From Xiphias gladius (Eukaryota; Chordata; Actinopteri; Istiophoriformes; Xiphiidae): 64,000 bases of DNA. Below the pieces are notes generated by a model, which was not told the DNA's origin, made no database searches, and saw only the letters and a list, made by a program, of their open reading frames with translations. Positions within the stretch are counted from its first letter, which is position 1. The number at the start of each line of letters is the position of its first letter. Where the stretch lies: positions 874,501-938,500 of the forward strand of contig NC_053415.1 in the NCBI RefSeq assembly GCF_016859285.1, written 5' to 3'. Positions 35,407-48,100 of the stretch are shown here, in pieces. A program made the position numbers and the translations under genes.

Positions 35407-35486
<80 letters not shown>

Positions 35487-38400
35487 AAAATAATATAATC
35501 TGCTGAGCTGTAGAGTGCAGGCTTTGATCAAAGTGTCCCACTGGTACATGACAATATCTAAGCTGCATTCACAACAGTACAGTACCTGAGGGAGGGGTTG
35601 TATGCCATGATGACATACCTGCGACCACCTGGGTGGGGTTGACAGCTGTCACGGTTACGTTCCCTTGCTGCAGGGCTGATGCTGGCACCACAATTTGACC
35701 CTGGGGACTGATGGTCCCAGAGATAGAACTGGGGTTCTGCACAATAGAGCATGCAAACACAAAATGGGCCTGAGTCACATATGTACATTTTTCATGTTGA
35801 TGGTCCCCTTTTCCTGATTTTTAAACCATATTTATTTAACTTGTTAATATTGTGTAGCAGGTTAAAGAAGTCAAATAGACTGAAATACATTAAAGGCAAA
35901 GGAGCCTAACCAAAAAAATAACAATGTTATTGTCTAAAATGAGACTTTCACCTCAAAAGGTACCGACAGTTCGAACTATTGGCAGTGGTTTGTTTTTGCA
36001 CCCAAAATTTGATTAGTGGTTATGCATTCAGTACATCTACAGTGCATATACCTGAGTCTTGGTGGGTGAGAAGCTCTGGGCCTGGCCTTGTATAGGGGAA
36101 TATGGGCTGCCTGGCTCCCCACTCAGCAGGGTCTCACTGTTCATCTTAGTCTTGAGGCAAGCGATATAGCGGCTACAGAAGTCCTTGCACAGGTCACTCA
36201 CCTTCTCCAGCTCCAACAGGTGGATCCGCAGTACCTGGATGGCTTTCACCATCTGGAGGTCAGATGTAAAACAAAAAACAAAAAAACGAAAAAAAAGAGG
36301 TTCATGGCAGTATACAAAAGGGAAACTGACTTTCTCAAGCAATATTTGTCCATTCCTGAATCATTTTAAGTGTCTGATGTTGAGGATTTAGACACTTGAC
36401 CTAGAAAACCAGTCTCACTTTGTATCTTGCCCACTTGTGTCCTAATTCATTTCATAATTTCCATACCTTTTTGATGTACTGTTGTGTGCATGTGATTCTG
36501 ATTTTATCCCAATATTTACTTGTCTTGTTTTTATAACTCCCTATAAACCATAGTCAACATTTAAGTAAGTTTTTTATTGATTATTTTTGAAGCTTAATAG
36601 CCAATTTCAACATTTAAAGTATGCATAAGACAGAGATTTGTCTATCAAGAGCAAAAGCTAAAACACCAAATATACAGGTATACACTAGAGGTTAAAAAAT
36701 ATTTATGCCGCATTTTTTGGCGTTTGTGTCACTTTTGATTGTCTGAGGAACATTGAATTTCAACTTGCCCCTTCTGGGGAGGTCAGAGGCCAGGTTCAGC
36801 TATAGCACGGTGCCCCATGTTTTATTTCAAACAGCTGAACTGCCTGAGTTGACACACAAATTCAAATTCACCAGCTCAGTGACACTGATTGTGGCATCTG
36901 ATCATTCTCAGAAGGTACTGATTCTAATTAACAGGTAAAAAGCAATAGCAGTGGACAGGACTGCATCTCATCATGCTGCTGAGGTCAAAGGTCCTATTTT
37001 GTATTACTTTTTGAAATACCCCCTGTCCATGTCTTGGTTTTGTACCTCAAAGCTTAACTGTTTTTCAGCCATCTGCTTGTGTCACTAGCCCACAAAAAAA
37101 TCTTTACTAGATATGATGGGGGCAGAGGGTCCAACAAACACTGAAATTTCTCCCAGTCAAATCTAATTCTGTCCACAAGGTTTGACACAAACTATTTTAA
37201 ACCTGCATAAAATTCAATGTTGTCTGTGTCAAGACAAAACTGTGAGCCAAAACATGTCTCTCTCTCTTTCATTTTATAGCGTATTGACTTCTCCAGCAGT
37301 AAACACTTATTTTTTTAAAAGCTGTTCTATTTTGTTCTCCTCTTTTTGAACAAGTGAGTTTATACTTCCAACTACAACCAAATGTATTCTAAATATGTAG
37401 TTCACTGTTGAGAAAGTTAAAACACTTTGGGTGTTTTATGTCAGAGGGCAATGACAGTAACAGGAGAGAGAGAGTGGTGAGAGTAACGGGGAAAAAACAG
37501 AATTCTTGAGGGGAGAAAAAAAAACAAAAAAAACAAACAAAACACCAACCATTAATATGAGAATCTCTATCCCTGATATGCAGAGGTATCTCACCAAGTT
37601 GTCGAGTTCAGGGTCCTCACTGAAGAACGGTTTGCCCTCTTTCTCCTGATTGCGGACAAAGTTCTCAATGTCCACATCAAAGCTTGCTGAGGTAATGCAT
37701 TCAGAGCTCAGTGTGGACTGTTCACACTTCTCAAACAGCAGGGCCAACAGAGGGAACAAGGGATGCCTGTGAAAGGTGAAAACAAACTGCTGTACAGACT
37801 GATCCTCTTTTCCTCATCTACTGTATGTCTATCTATTAAAAACACATAACTACAGCAATATGACTCTACAGTAATCAGCCCAGTACACTGACAGATTACA
37901 AATACTGACCAATAACTTAGCTTGTTGTGAGACAGTGTGACTTGTTTGCAGGCCCTGCTTAGACTTTAAGTGGGCAGTGTGAACATAATAAAAATTGAAA
38001 AAACAGCTCCACTAGTTCATACAAGGGGGAAAAAAAAGAAAAAAGGAAAAAGAAAGAAAAAAAAAAATCAGCAGTAGGTATTAACACACCCTGAAGTTCA
38101 AATGCCAGAGAGCAATTTGAAAGCCACATGAACAAAGGGGAGGACTTCATGGACATCATGTGAGGTTACCTTGGGATAGTTTAGTTTCTGGCCAATCTTA
38201 TAGTAATGAAATTCAATCATGGAAAGAGAAGAACACAGATTTAAGAATAGAGGGGTATTGTTCTATTCTCTCTCACTAAACAAACACACACGCAGAATTA
38301 GCTCTACCGATATATGGAGGCTTTGTCCGCATCCATGGGTGTCTGTGGCTCTGTTGGTGCCGGGCTGGGCGCCTCTGCCAACGTGCCTTCAATAAATTTC

Positions 38401-39804
38401 TGCTCCGAATCACTGTCTACCTTTACCACACCTTGAATCTGCAGAAAAGGACAAAACAAAGTATTGAGAAAAGAAAGCAATGAAGAGACAGAAACAGACA
38501 GAAGAGAAAGGCGGAGAATGAAAGACATAAAAACAGCATGTGAAGTACAAGAGTAGCTGGGGGGCAAAGCTTAATACAGAGCCTTGCTTCAATATGAATG
38601 CCTTGGAAAGTCAAGAAACAACGGTCTAAAAAACAATTTGGAAAACCGAAGTTTTCATACATTTGTATGAAAACTTCAGTTTTTAACCTGAAATATTTAA
38701 AAAAAAAAAAAAAAAAGGATTATGAAGACTTGTTTGCTGTGATCATCAGCAAAACATAAAGAGGTATTACAGTGAAATGACTTGTCAGTCCTGTATCAGT
38801 CACTGCTAATCACCAGCACTTTTTGTTGAGTTACCTGATTTTTAAGAGAATTTATTCTTGTGGTAGCACTCAAAGACATTTAAATACTTATGACCTGAAA
38901 AAATCTCTGATGGACAGATGTACTTAAATCTGCATCTGCATTCTGTCATACCCTCTGATTTTTTGACATTTCTTTGTTAGCACACTAAGGCTAGCATGCA
39001 ATTAAACTGTGGTGTGTAACATTCACAAATCAGACCTAACCACTACCATATCTGATGTTATGATCTGATTGCAATTTCGATTCTAATCCCAGAACTAGTG
39101 TATACACACGTCATCTGATGCAAACAAAGGGACATATTAAAATGGGACCAAAGCTTTTGCAAAGCTCCACACAAGGAATGTTTTCCTCCTTTGCTTTCAC
39201 TTTTTTTTCACACCATGCCTGCCTACCGGCAACCCAGGATCCCCTCCAGCAGGATAAATCCCATCCCCAACCATGTGACTGAGACCAACAGTAACTTACA
39301 TTGAGCACAAACAGGGTAAAAATAATTACTTGCTTGGGGTGTAAAATTCCTCATTTGTCACAGATTATTTTCAGCTCTTGACTCCCCCAAATTTGACAAT
39401 TAAATAAAGATGCTTTGTAATCAATTTACAGACAAGCATGCAGTCAAAAGATTACTGAAACTGATGTAATAGCATTAACATTAGTTGTGTTCTAGTGTTA
39501 AATACATAAAGTTTTTCCTTTTGTTTGGTTATCCTGGCTGACACTACTCAAAATAACTTGAGGATCCATGTGCAAAGAGTATAGGATACTGAAAATTGTA
39601 GCCTGAAACATTTAGGTGTTATTAAAGTGTCCTTTTTCAGTGTTGTGTTGGGACTATCATCTTTGGCAAACAAGCAAAAAAGTGCAGTTCAGCCAGTTGG
39701 AGCAGGTTGTGTCGGCCTCGAGGCCCCAAACCAAATTGCTCCGTCTCACCCACCTGCTGCTCTCCCTTTGGATACTTGTCTATGGAAACCGACTGGGCTG
39801 CCAT
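30178..39804 (-). CDS. pknox1: Homeobox protein PKNOX1 (PREP1), complete coding sequence
   Basis: Ten coding exons (minus): 39754-39804 (ATG at 39804), 38308-38438, 37595-37766, 36052-36252, 35619-35736, 35302-35399, 33938-34066, 33775-33851, 32902-33068 and 30178-30359 (TAG). All have GT/AG borders and consistent phases; total 1326 bp, 441 residues against 436 in human. PREP1 is a TALE-class homeodomain transcription factor that binds DNA with PBX. Seen: the two PBX-binding homology regions (about 61-118 and 119-165), a Gln/Val-rich middle with SPQGQIVVPASALQQGNV, and a three-residue-extended homeodomain (about 274-340) with the TALE loop [10 protein letters not shown] and helix 3 WFINARRRI. 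The tail is acidic and ends LDNSDSLQ, as in human. A non-coding first exon lies at 41447. No break was found. Confidence 0.98.
30869..31196 (+). mobile_element. tRNA-derived SINE, copy 2
   Basis: Same head (GGTTCGATCTCC B-box), body (GCAAGATACTGAACCCCAAA) and tail (AAAGCACTTTGAG...AAAAGCGCCATAC) as copy 1. It carries an internal (TG)n expansion at 31015-31053. It lies in the last pknox1 intron, opposite to that gene's direction. Confidence 0.88.
31380..31745 (+). mobile_element. Tc1/mariner 5' fragment
   Basis: Contains ATGGCTCCAAATGGTAAGGA, read MAPNGKELPEQVRNQIVRLHKDG, the N-terminal DNA-binding start of a Tc1-like transposase. It breaks off after about 60 codons. Confidence 0.8.
31757..31985 (+). 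mobile_element. tRNA-derived SINE, copy 3
   Basis: GCAGCTGTGGCTGGGG head, GGTTCGATCCCGG B-box and GTAAAGCACTTTGAGTGG tail. It is more diverged than copies 1 and 2 and abuts the Tc1 fragment on its left. Confidence 0.82.
32040..32695 (+). mobile_element. Remnants of further Tc1-like DNA transposons
   Basis: About 32042-32250 shows ATTATTGGCACTCCTGAA and its inverted partner AATTATTGGCACCC, the style of Tc1 termini. About 32404-32690 reads like a transposase 3' end (GCAGTAAAGGCCTAGAAGAGC, then CAGGCAGTCATTGAGTGCAA). Both are fragments. Confidence 0.6.
33775..34066 (-). CDS. pknox1: pknox1 exons 33938-34066 and 33775-33851: homeodomain helices 1-3
   Basis: Two exons are separated by an 86-bp intron (33852-33937). 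The first gives LQLQFHQDLN...SSTKNKRGVLPKQATNVMRSWLFQHIG; the second gives [26 protein letters not shown]. The intron splits the homeodomain exactly inside the TALE loop (G|HPYP). Helix 3 is completed by the next exon, 32902-33068 (FINARRRILQPMLD). Confidence 0.97.
34757..35096 (-). mobile_element. LINE 3'-end repeat
   Basis: Minus-strand reading has GTTAGCACTGTGGCCTCACAGCAACAAGG, GGTTCAAATC and CTCCAGCACCCCCACAACCCC, ending in the ATGGATAGATGGATGG simple tail. This is a very widespread fish retrotransposon 3' end. It sits in a pknox1 intron. Confidence 0.7.
35409..35484. repeat. (CA)n microsatellite at a pknox1 splice acceptor
   Basis: Thirty-eight CA units end 10 bp from the acceptor of the exon 35302-35399; on the transcribed strand the intron reads (GT)n-TTAATTTCAG|G. 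Confidence 0.97.
36052..36252 (-). CDS. pknox1: pknox1 exon: second PBX-interaction block
   Basis: The exon is 201 bp, phase 0-0. It encodes MVKAIQVLRIHLLELEKVSDLCKDFCSRYIACLKTKMNSE..LLSGEPGSPYSP. The leucine-rich LRIHLLELEKV helix is the second PBX-binding block (HR2). The exon ends with FSPTKTQ, a stretch longer than in the human protein. Confidence 0.97.
37595..37766 (-). CDS. pknox1: pknox1 exon: first PBX-interaction (MEIS/PREP N) block
   Basis: The exon encodes HPLFPLLALLFEKCEQST...SASFDVDIENFVRNQEKEGKPFFSEDPELDNL, closely matching the human HR1 block. In this family the hydrophobic LFPLL..LFEKCE helix contacts PBX. It enters in phase 2 and leaves in phase 0. Confidence 0.97.
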
Positions 39805-41039
39805 CACTTTCACTGCAGATGCTGCAAACACTGGGGCATTATAGAGAACGGGGACAGGTGGCCAACCTACACAATGCACATAGTTTCAGTTAGACTACCT
39901 GTAAGAGATGCCCATAGTGTAGGCACAAAAGCTTTTCATAACATAACTATCCCGCTGTCTGAATGAAATTAGTATTAGCTTTATAAACCGGGCTGGTATG
40001 ATTAAGGGGGAATAAACAAACTTCATTTCATATTACAAATAACTGATAATGACCATTAATGCTGATTAATGTAATACTAAGTCGGGTAAGCATTAAAAAC
40101 TTAATTTTTTGTTCAAATATTGACTCAAAAATAAGACAAAAATGAACGTGTACCGTTTTGAGGACATGTAGGACAACAACAGAAGTAATAAAATCATGGA
40201 AAACTCAAATGTTAAAATGTTCGGTGCTTATATATTAAACACATCTGGGCATAACAACTGAATGTAAAGGCACTCTCAGAGAAAAGAAAATCACACAGTA
40301 ACAGTTATGAAGGGACTGCGTTTACGAATGTATTTCGATATTTGTCAATATTCAGAAACATTTCTGTCCACGCCACTCTTATATAAGAAGAGAAGGCTGA
40401 TGTAAAGACCCTAAGGTGCGTTGTTATAATAGTAGTAAACGTGTTAACGATATCATGTCATTGATTTTAACACACCCACTACGATGAACTTAGCTTTAGC
40501 CCAGTGTTAGCTGCTCAAAAACCATTTGTGGCGGCAAGGGGAAATTGAAGTTTAAGAACACCCTGGGCTAACATCAGTCTAACTGGGATAGCGTTAGTGT
40601 TATTCGCAGACAAACCAGCTCAGTTGGAGTATGCTTTGTTTTTCCACAATATTAAGCTAGCTAGTCTGTAACGCTAACACCACATTCGCGTTTGCTCGCG
40701 AACCCAGTCTGAGGTTAACCCCAAAGAGCAACCGGCTGGCCGAGCTATAGCTAACGTTAGCAATGTAGCTAACTGTTAACTTAAAAGTGTTTTTCAAGCT
40801 GGCACGGTGCACCCAAAATGAAAAGCGCCATATTTAGCGGGGGAATCACTGCCAAAATAAAAACTCAAGCTAAACTAGCTAGCCAGGTATAAAATAAAAG
40901 ACCCCGCTGCGGATTGATACGATGCAAGCCGTTTGCCCAAATAACAAGACAGCATTGGTTGCTTTACCCTCTTTGAATTAACATTATAAATGAATATGCG
41001 TTTTTTGTCAGCTGTCTACAGTAATTCGACTGCAAGGAC

Positions 41040-41600
41040 ATTAAGAAGCACTGTCTGCATAACAGGCTAGCCCGGTTGATCCCCAAATCCTTCCCACATC
41101 AATCAATCAAGTGGGGACAGTTGCCCTATCCTTCCCCTCCCCTACGCGGTAACGATTCAACTGTCGGGCCTCGTTTCTAGTTCTCTCGCCCTTTGCTTTT
41201 CCACAATCCTCCTCTGCCCCCAAAACGCCGACATATTTTTTTTTTTTTTTTAACCCCCCACCCCCCTCCCTTGAATACAGCTTTTTTTATTCTTCCCGTA
41301 GCTCTGCCGCTTCTGTTTCCCTTCCAAAAACACACTCCGCTGCCCTGACTAGGTCCGGGCTCCTCGCCCCGGGGCATTTTTGCGTGCGGCCTAGATTGTT
41401 TGATTGATAGGGAACGGAAAAAGAGGGATTTTGAGTGACAGCTTACCTGAGTGCCAATCTTCGTCACACTGACAAGCGGCTGCAGCAATCGGGACCCACA
41501 GTTGTCGCGGTGCGTCATCGCGTTAGGGCACGCAGAAGCGCTCGGCTCATGAATATTTATGGTGTGGGCGGAGACATGATGTCACGCTGCCTGCAAGAGT
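41040..41600 (-). promoter_or_regulatory. CpG-rich pknox1 promoter region
   Basis: This stretch is visibly richer in G+C and CpG than its AT-rich surroundings, covers the presumed pknox1 first exon, and contains a GC-box-like GGGCGG at about 41565. No TATA box was seen. This is typical of a housekeeping-type vertebrate promoter; the limits are by eye. Confidence 0.45.
41447..41530 (-). other. pknox1: pknox1 non-coding exon 1 and start of transcript (5' limit approximate)
   Basis: A consensus donor, CACTCAG|GTAAGC, sits at 41447/41446 at the upstream end of the gene, in a CpG-rich stretch with no open frame. This fits a 5' untranslated exon spliced to the ATG exon near 39.8 kb. The upstream limit is a guess; the first 41 bases or so before the ATG exon's start codon (to about 39845) would also be untranslated. 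Confidence 0.55.
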
Positions 41601-42146
41601 CTCTGCACCCTGCTGGGGTTTTTGCTGGCAAACGCTATTCACTGCCCTCATTTACACAACAAATTTACTATGTATATCTCCACCTTTGCACACCTTTATG
41701 CATATTCTCATCCGCACACTAATATACAAAAATAACAACAGATGCTGACTTTTTACTAAAAGAACTTATACTGCCAGGATAATCAGGGCATTGTGTACAA
41801 GGAGGCAGGCTAAGTGAGGTAGAATTGTAATCATTAAAATAGAAATACAGATTAACCAGCTGCACACTTAGCTCTATTCAAATCCCCCAACCCCACACAG
41901 AGAAGCAGCATAAAAAAAGAAGCCTTTGATCTTTGCCTATCGCTTTATACACTCTTTTATGTCAGACAAAACAGAATCAGACGAGGCAAAAACAGACTTC
42001 ATTTCCTATTTGTGTACTTTAATAATGTAACATTAACAGCTGAATTTCATGCTATGACAGGTGGGGGATGATCATACATAAAGAGGGACAATACCATCAC
42101 CATCATCTCTAAGCATTATAAAGGTCTATAGCCCAGCCCAGCTCCT

Positions 42147-45100
42147 CTAGTGTCTTGGTGAGGGTCTGCCGGAGGAGGGCTGAGGGAGACGAAACTTGGC
42201 CATCTCTACATCCAGGTCAGCGAATGTGTAAGGGGTGTAGCTGTGGTGCTGGTAGTTTTTATAAGTGCTGCTGTCAAATTGGTCCTCGAGCTCTGGAGGT
42301 GCCATTGCTGCAGCCTCTGCAGATGGAGGGGAAAAAGAAAACTGCAGGTAAAAAGGTTGTGATTGGTGCAAAGATTAGTATCTCAAATCTTGCTTCTCTT
42401 CATGCATTAAAAAAGAAATAGTACAAGATTAACCAAATGCAATACTGGGTCTTGTCTACCTTTGTTCTTTGTCACTGTTACAGATTTTCAGGTAACAAAG
42501 GCTGTAATTGGTACTTGAGCTAGGTATTTCTGATAAGCTACAGAATGAGAACAAAAATGTGGCTTACTTTGAAAATATTTTGAAAAGATTATTAAGGGAC
42601 ATACATTTACATATTTACACATGTCGACAAAGGTGTTTTATAGTGGTGCATTTCCTAAGGTAGCAGATTGCATTACCCCCAACAGAGTGTGGAGACATAC
42701 TGGTGTGAAAAGCTTCAAGGAACATGTTTGTGAGAGGAAAGCATGTGAAGGTAAACATGCTTGCAGACAGTAATACTACCAGGGGCACACATGAAATGGA
42801 TTTTTAAAAAAGGGCAACAAGTCAAAATCACAGTATTTTTTAAACAAGGCTTTGATTCTTTTGATTAGACACAGACGCATAATGTTCTGTAAATACCAAT
42901 TTACTTCTACATCTAAATCTGTCTGGAAAGTTTCTTAGCCTGCTGTAACAAGTAAGGTTATAAACAATGTATTAGAGTAAAAAAAAAAAAAATCGTACAC
43001 AATTAGAAGTAAATACATTTAAAACACATTTACATTTTTTCATTTATCAATGCGTTGTTAACCCATAAAGCTTTTGGGTAAACAACAGATTTGTAAAGTT
43101 AAAAAAAGAGAGAAATTAACAAGTGGTGAAATTAATGTCCTAAATCAGGAGGGAGTTGTTCCAGTAAGCAGAATTACCCAGCTGCTCATAGAAGAGAAAA
43201 AAAATGTAACAAAGAGCTGTAGTTAAATGAATATTTAGGATTTGAGTCTGTAAGATCCATTGCTAAACTTTGCCCATCAGTTCGACGAACGGTGCTCATA
43301 TTATGACTATGAGCTAATGATTTTTAAAACATCCTAGTAATTTGTGATCCTGCGTCCTGAAAAACTTCCAACCACTCCAATTTCTGCTCATCCAGCTGCT
43401 ATCAGGGACAGGAGACCTTTTAACACGTCTTCGCTATAACCACAGTTCGACCATGTGCTATAAGCACAGTGCGACCATTGGCACTCTAACATTACTGTTA
43501 TCAATAGTATTACCTGACTCAATGGTATAATAACCTGCAACCAGGAGCATGAAGAGGATTAGTGTCACAATATGCAATACGCAATATCACCTTGATCATG
43601 CATTGACAGCGACAACATAGTTGTCTGGGTGGGTCAAAGACAGACAAGTCTAAACTACAATTTGCAGAATGCAAGCAAAGGCAATGTTCAAGAAGTAGGA
43701 AAATTCCAAAAATGCATAAGGAATAGGAATGCACCAAAAATCCCTGTAACTATGGTTAAAATTTGTGTACACCATATCCACTTCATGGAAAACAGCCATG
43801 CTGAAAACCAGTGTAATGGGAGCTTATAGGTCACAGCTATTGAAAAAAGCAAAAAAAGCAAAGCCTATTTAAAAGAATCCAGGGATAATATTTAAAAGTC
43901 TGTGAAAGCAACAGCAACTACTGTATGTAAGAGAGTTGATGCCAGGTTAACACCTTAACAGTACACAGAATGTGTTATGAGGGATAGAGAAAAGTATGGT
44001 TATCTGTGGGGGCTTAAAAGATTGACAAAGAAAAAAGGGAGAAATAGAGATTTGGGGGGAAAGGTGGTGTAGTGTGTACCCTCAGTTGATTCAACTGGAA
44101 CCTCCACCTGCAGCTCCTCTCCTTCAGCTTCAGTGATGACCGGAGCAGGGTCCATCAGCTCCTTAGTGCTTTCTGTAGGGGCAGAAACTTCAGCTGCAGT
44201 CTCAGGAGCTGCTTCAACAGGGGCAGCTTCAGCAGTTTCTGTTGGAGCTTCAGCAGAGGCAGGCTCTATAATTTCAACTGGAGCATCGGTTGGGGCTTTT
44301 GCTGGAGTTGCAACCTCAGTCAAAGCATCAGCTGGAGTGGCTACTTGGGCATCATGGACAGTGGGAGATGCAATGTCTTCTATCACTATTGGAGCTAGTT
44401 TCACTGCAGCTTCAGATGAAACTTTGGTGCTGGTGACAGTGACCTCTGGAGTGTCTTCCTTGGCAGTGCAGATCTCAGGGACAGAATCCACTAACTCCTC
44501 AGAGCTGACACCCTGTGTCTCCATGGTAGCTAGAGCTGCTTCAATGGTTGCTACTATTGCTGCTGGAGCAGTCTTCTCTACAGCCTCAGCAGCAGAGGCA
44601 GCACTATTTTCAGGTTCTGTAGGAAATTCATTCTTATCTTCATTAGTGTCTTCCTTCACCTCTGATGTGACCTCATGGACTTCTACTTCTTCTTTCACAT
44701 TGGATTCTGCCACCTCTGGTGGTGAGGTCTTGGTTTCAGTTTTCACTTCTGACTTCTCGTCTTCAGAGTCAGAGTCAGTATCAGAGTCAGAATCTGAGTC
44801 AGAATCTGAGTCAGAATCTGAGTCGCTGGACAAAGAGGAGGATGATCCATCAGCTGCTGGATCACCAGGCTCAGAGAATGCTGCGGCGGGTTCGACTGCA
44901 GCGTCTGAGGTGGTCGCATCGACCAGAGGCTCAGCAGCTGTTGCATCAACTACAGGTGGAGGTGTGTCAGTGATAACCTGAGAAAAATCTGTGTTGGGAG
45001 CTGAATGTGAGGAGGCAGCTGGAATCTCTGCCACCTGTGGCACAGCTACAGCTGGTTCACTGGCAACATAATCAGGCACTGTAGCTGCTACAGCCACTGT

Positions 45101-48100
45101 TTCTGCAGTGGCAGTGCAGCTGGCCACTGGTTCAGCTACACCTACAGACTGTGTTGGGAAAACCTCAGGATGTAAAAATCTAACAGGGAAGGCAACTGCA
45201 GTCTTGTAGGCTAGCAAGGTTGCTCTCTCATCTGGAGAATCTGCTGCTGAAGAAAATGGTAAATGGGACAAGAGTAGTTAATAAAAACAAACAATTCCAA
45301 TTAAATGGCTAACACTATCTTGAACCCATATCTTCTTTCCTGGAATTTCACGTAACTTCTTTTAAAAACTGCAAAAAAGTAGATTTTTTTAATTACTGCA
45401 ACACAATTTAAATAATCAAAATACATATACATACTGTACTATTTACCTTTTTTATACTGTCAGAGTATTTATATTCACAATTAAACACACTCAGCAACAC
45501 TTTATTACCAACTCAATTTTAACACTGAATTCTTTACAATTTTAGACCTTATTGCACATTTTTGCAATGTAAAAATAAGTTTTATGTTAAGCTTTAAAAT
45601 CAACATGACTATAAATCATAAACCATACATACACATATAGTATGTAACATTATGGATAAGAAGAAAAAAAAGGATAAAACATCATTAATACACAATATCA
45701 ACTGTTTAGCAAAACTTTAAACCTAAATATCAAACTTTACAAAAGTAACAGAATCAAAAGGTCTTACTCTTGCTTGTAGCCTCTGTCTTTTTCATTGGCT
45801 TTGCTGGCTCTTCAGCCTGAGTGCAGAATGAAGCAGCTGAGCAACTCCTCAGGACACCCCAGCGCTCCAACTGGAGACACTGCAGAAGAGCACAGGCATG
45901 TTTTGGTATGACTACCAGGCATACTGCAAGACAACTGTAATCAGAATTCAAGATGAAAAATGCAGCAGAAGACACCCAAAAGGGCATATGCCCCCCCCCC
46001 CAAAAAAAAATAAAAATAAAATAAGAATAATAAATAAATAATTCAAATCTTTGAGATTAATTAAATAGAATGCTTTGTTAAAAAAAAAAAAAAAAAAAAA
46101 AAAGTAGGACTCTACAAATGTGACCCAAAACACTGACAATCATCTACGCACTCTATGTTATATCAGTATGTTTTGTAGCCTGATAATCAAATTGAATTGT
46201 TATTACGTTTGACTTCAATCTGCCGTTATGTTCATGTCAGCTATTTTATTTTTTGGGAAAAGCAGGAATTTTGTCCTATCAAATCAGCATTGACCAACAT
46301 ATTCATCTTGTCAATATAAGATACCGGTTAAGCTGCATTGATCTCTTCAGCACTTGTCACCCTTTTTGTGGCCATTCATCTGCCTCCCACACAGGAAGAT
46401 GATGTCCCCATTCTTAACCCTGTCTACAAAGCTGACTGGCTTGGTTGGTTTTCCAACAAGGAAAATAGACATTAATTGAGTACAACACCAGACCAACCTG
46501 AATTGGTAAAAACACTGATTAAGATGTGAGCAGTGGCTCATTTTCAACCTGGCCAAGCTTTAGGAGCCTCTGTATTGAATCCCAAGCCATGTTTTGTTTG
46601 TAGGTAATTTTGGTGATACTACATTCTGTAGTTTATAACAAACTGCAAGAGTCCATGAAAAAGATTCCAACCTGTTTCTCCACCACTCTGTGACAAATCC
46701 CACACTCTTTAAAAAAAAAAAAAAAACCTTTTTCACAAGCAGACACCTAATCAAATATTTCCTTATTTCATTTCAAAATAACTAATTGTTCAGTGCCATT
46801 ACCCACCACCCATATCTTAGATTACATATTTTATTGCCAACACCAAAAGCCAAACTAAAATTATTATCAGCACTGAGAGGGGTAATGATTAAAAAAAATT
46901 GTTATAAAATCAGATTTAGTAAATGGACTGCAGATATATAGCGCTTTTCTAGTCTTATTGACCATTCAAAGCGCTTTACACCACTGCCACATTTACCCAT
47001 TAACACACATATTCATACAGCGCTTTTTACGCAAAAAGCACTTTCTGCACGCACAAACATTCACACACCGATGATACATCGGAGGCAATTTGGGGTTCGA
47101 CATGTAAGAGTGGAGGAGCCGCTATACCTCCTGAGCCACAGCTGCACCTGGTCTGATTTTGGTCCAGCAAAATGCTAATCATAGAACATTGTAATATCAT
47201 AACACCAAATCCCCCGATATTCTATGAGTATACAGTGTGCTATTTTCTCGTATCGTCTTGATATGATAGCAGCCCACCTATGTACTGATCTAACCTTATC
47301 ATATTGTGATTATTCAGTATCATTACCACTGCTACAGCTACTGTCAGTGAAAAGTAAGAGTCATATACTGTATGTAATGGCTCCAATTGCAACCCCTATG
47401 GTTATTTTAACAGTATTTGCTAAAATTTACTGGGGCTCTTACTGACACACTGCTGAATACCTGAAATGCCAAAAATGTTACACAACTGCTATGGCTTTGT
47501 ATGTTTTGGGTGCGCTTTTGTTGTGTTGAGTGGCACCAAAGGCTGGATGATATTTTGATATATAATGTGAGAAAATAAAAATTTGTCAGCTATCATAGTT
47601 TGCCATACTCTTCATACTGAGGTTGCTATCTGTCTAATACCTTTCCCTTTGCTATATTTGATGCCATCTAGCTCTTGTTCCAAAAGGAGCACGGATGCAC
47701 TTATTAAAGTCACACAAAAGACTGCCAAATGAATGTAATGATTTGGTGTATTGGCCATTTTTGACAATGTAAATCAAAGAGCAGCAATGCTTTGGAGTGA
47801 TAGAGTTTTTAATATCATTAAAGTAACTTTTATTGTCAGGTATTTAATTTGCAAGATTAGCCCAAAAAAGACATTCCTGACTGATTATTTTATCCATGAA
47901 AGGTTTCTAGGAAATCAACTAAATCACAAAATATTAGTGATGGTCGTTTTGAAGCCAGGCTTTGAAGCTCCATTCATCTGCATGAAGTACATTGGCTTGA
48001 ACCAGTGTGCTGAAGCTTGTATCAAACTGCCCTTGCCATGGGACTGATGAAGTCCGAAGCTTCAAACATCACTGACCCACCAGGGTGAGCGGGGAGGGGT

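Noticed and set aside
41177..41518. 113-codon minus-strand open frame (MTHRDNCGS...) over the pknox1 first exon
   Set aside because: Crosses the consensus donor at 41447 and ends in low-complexity Lys/Gly; better explained as 5' UTR plus intron.
44133..44981. 282-codon plus-strand open frame
   Set aside because: Same antisense effect over the ndufv3 long exon.
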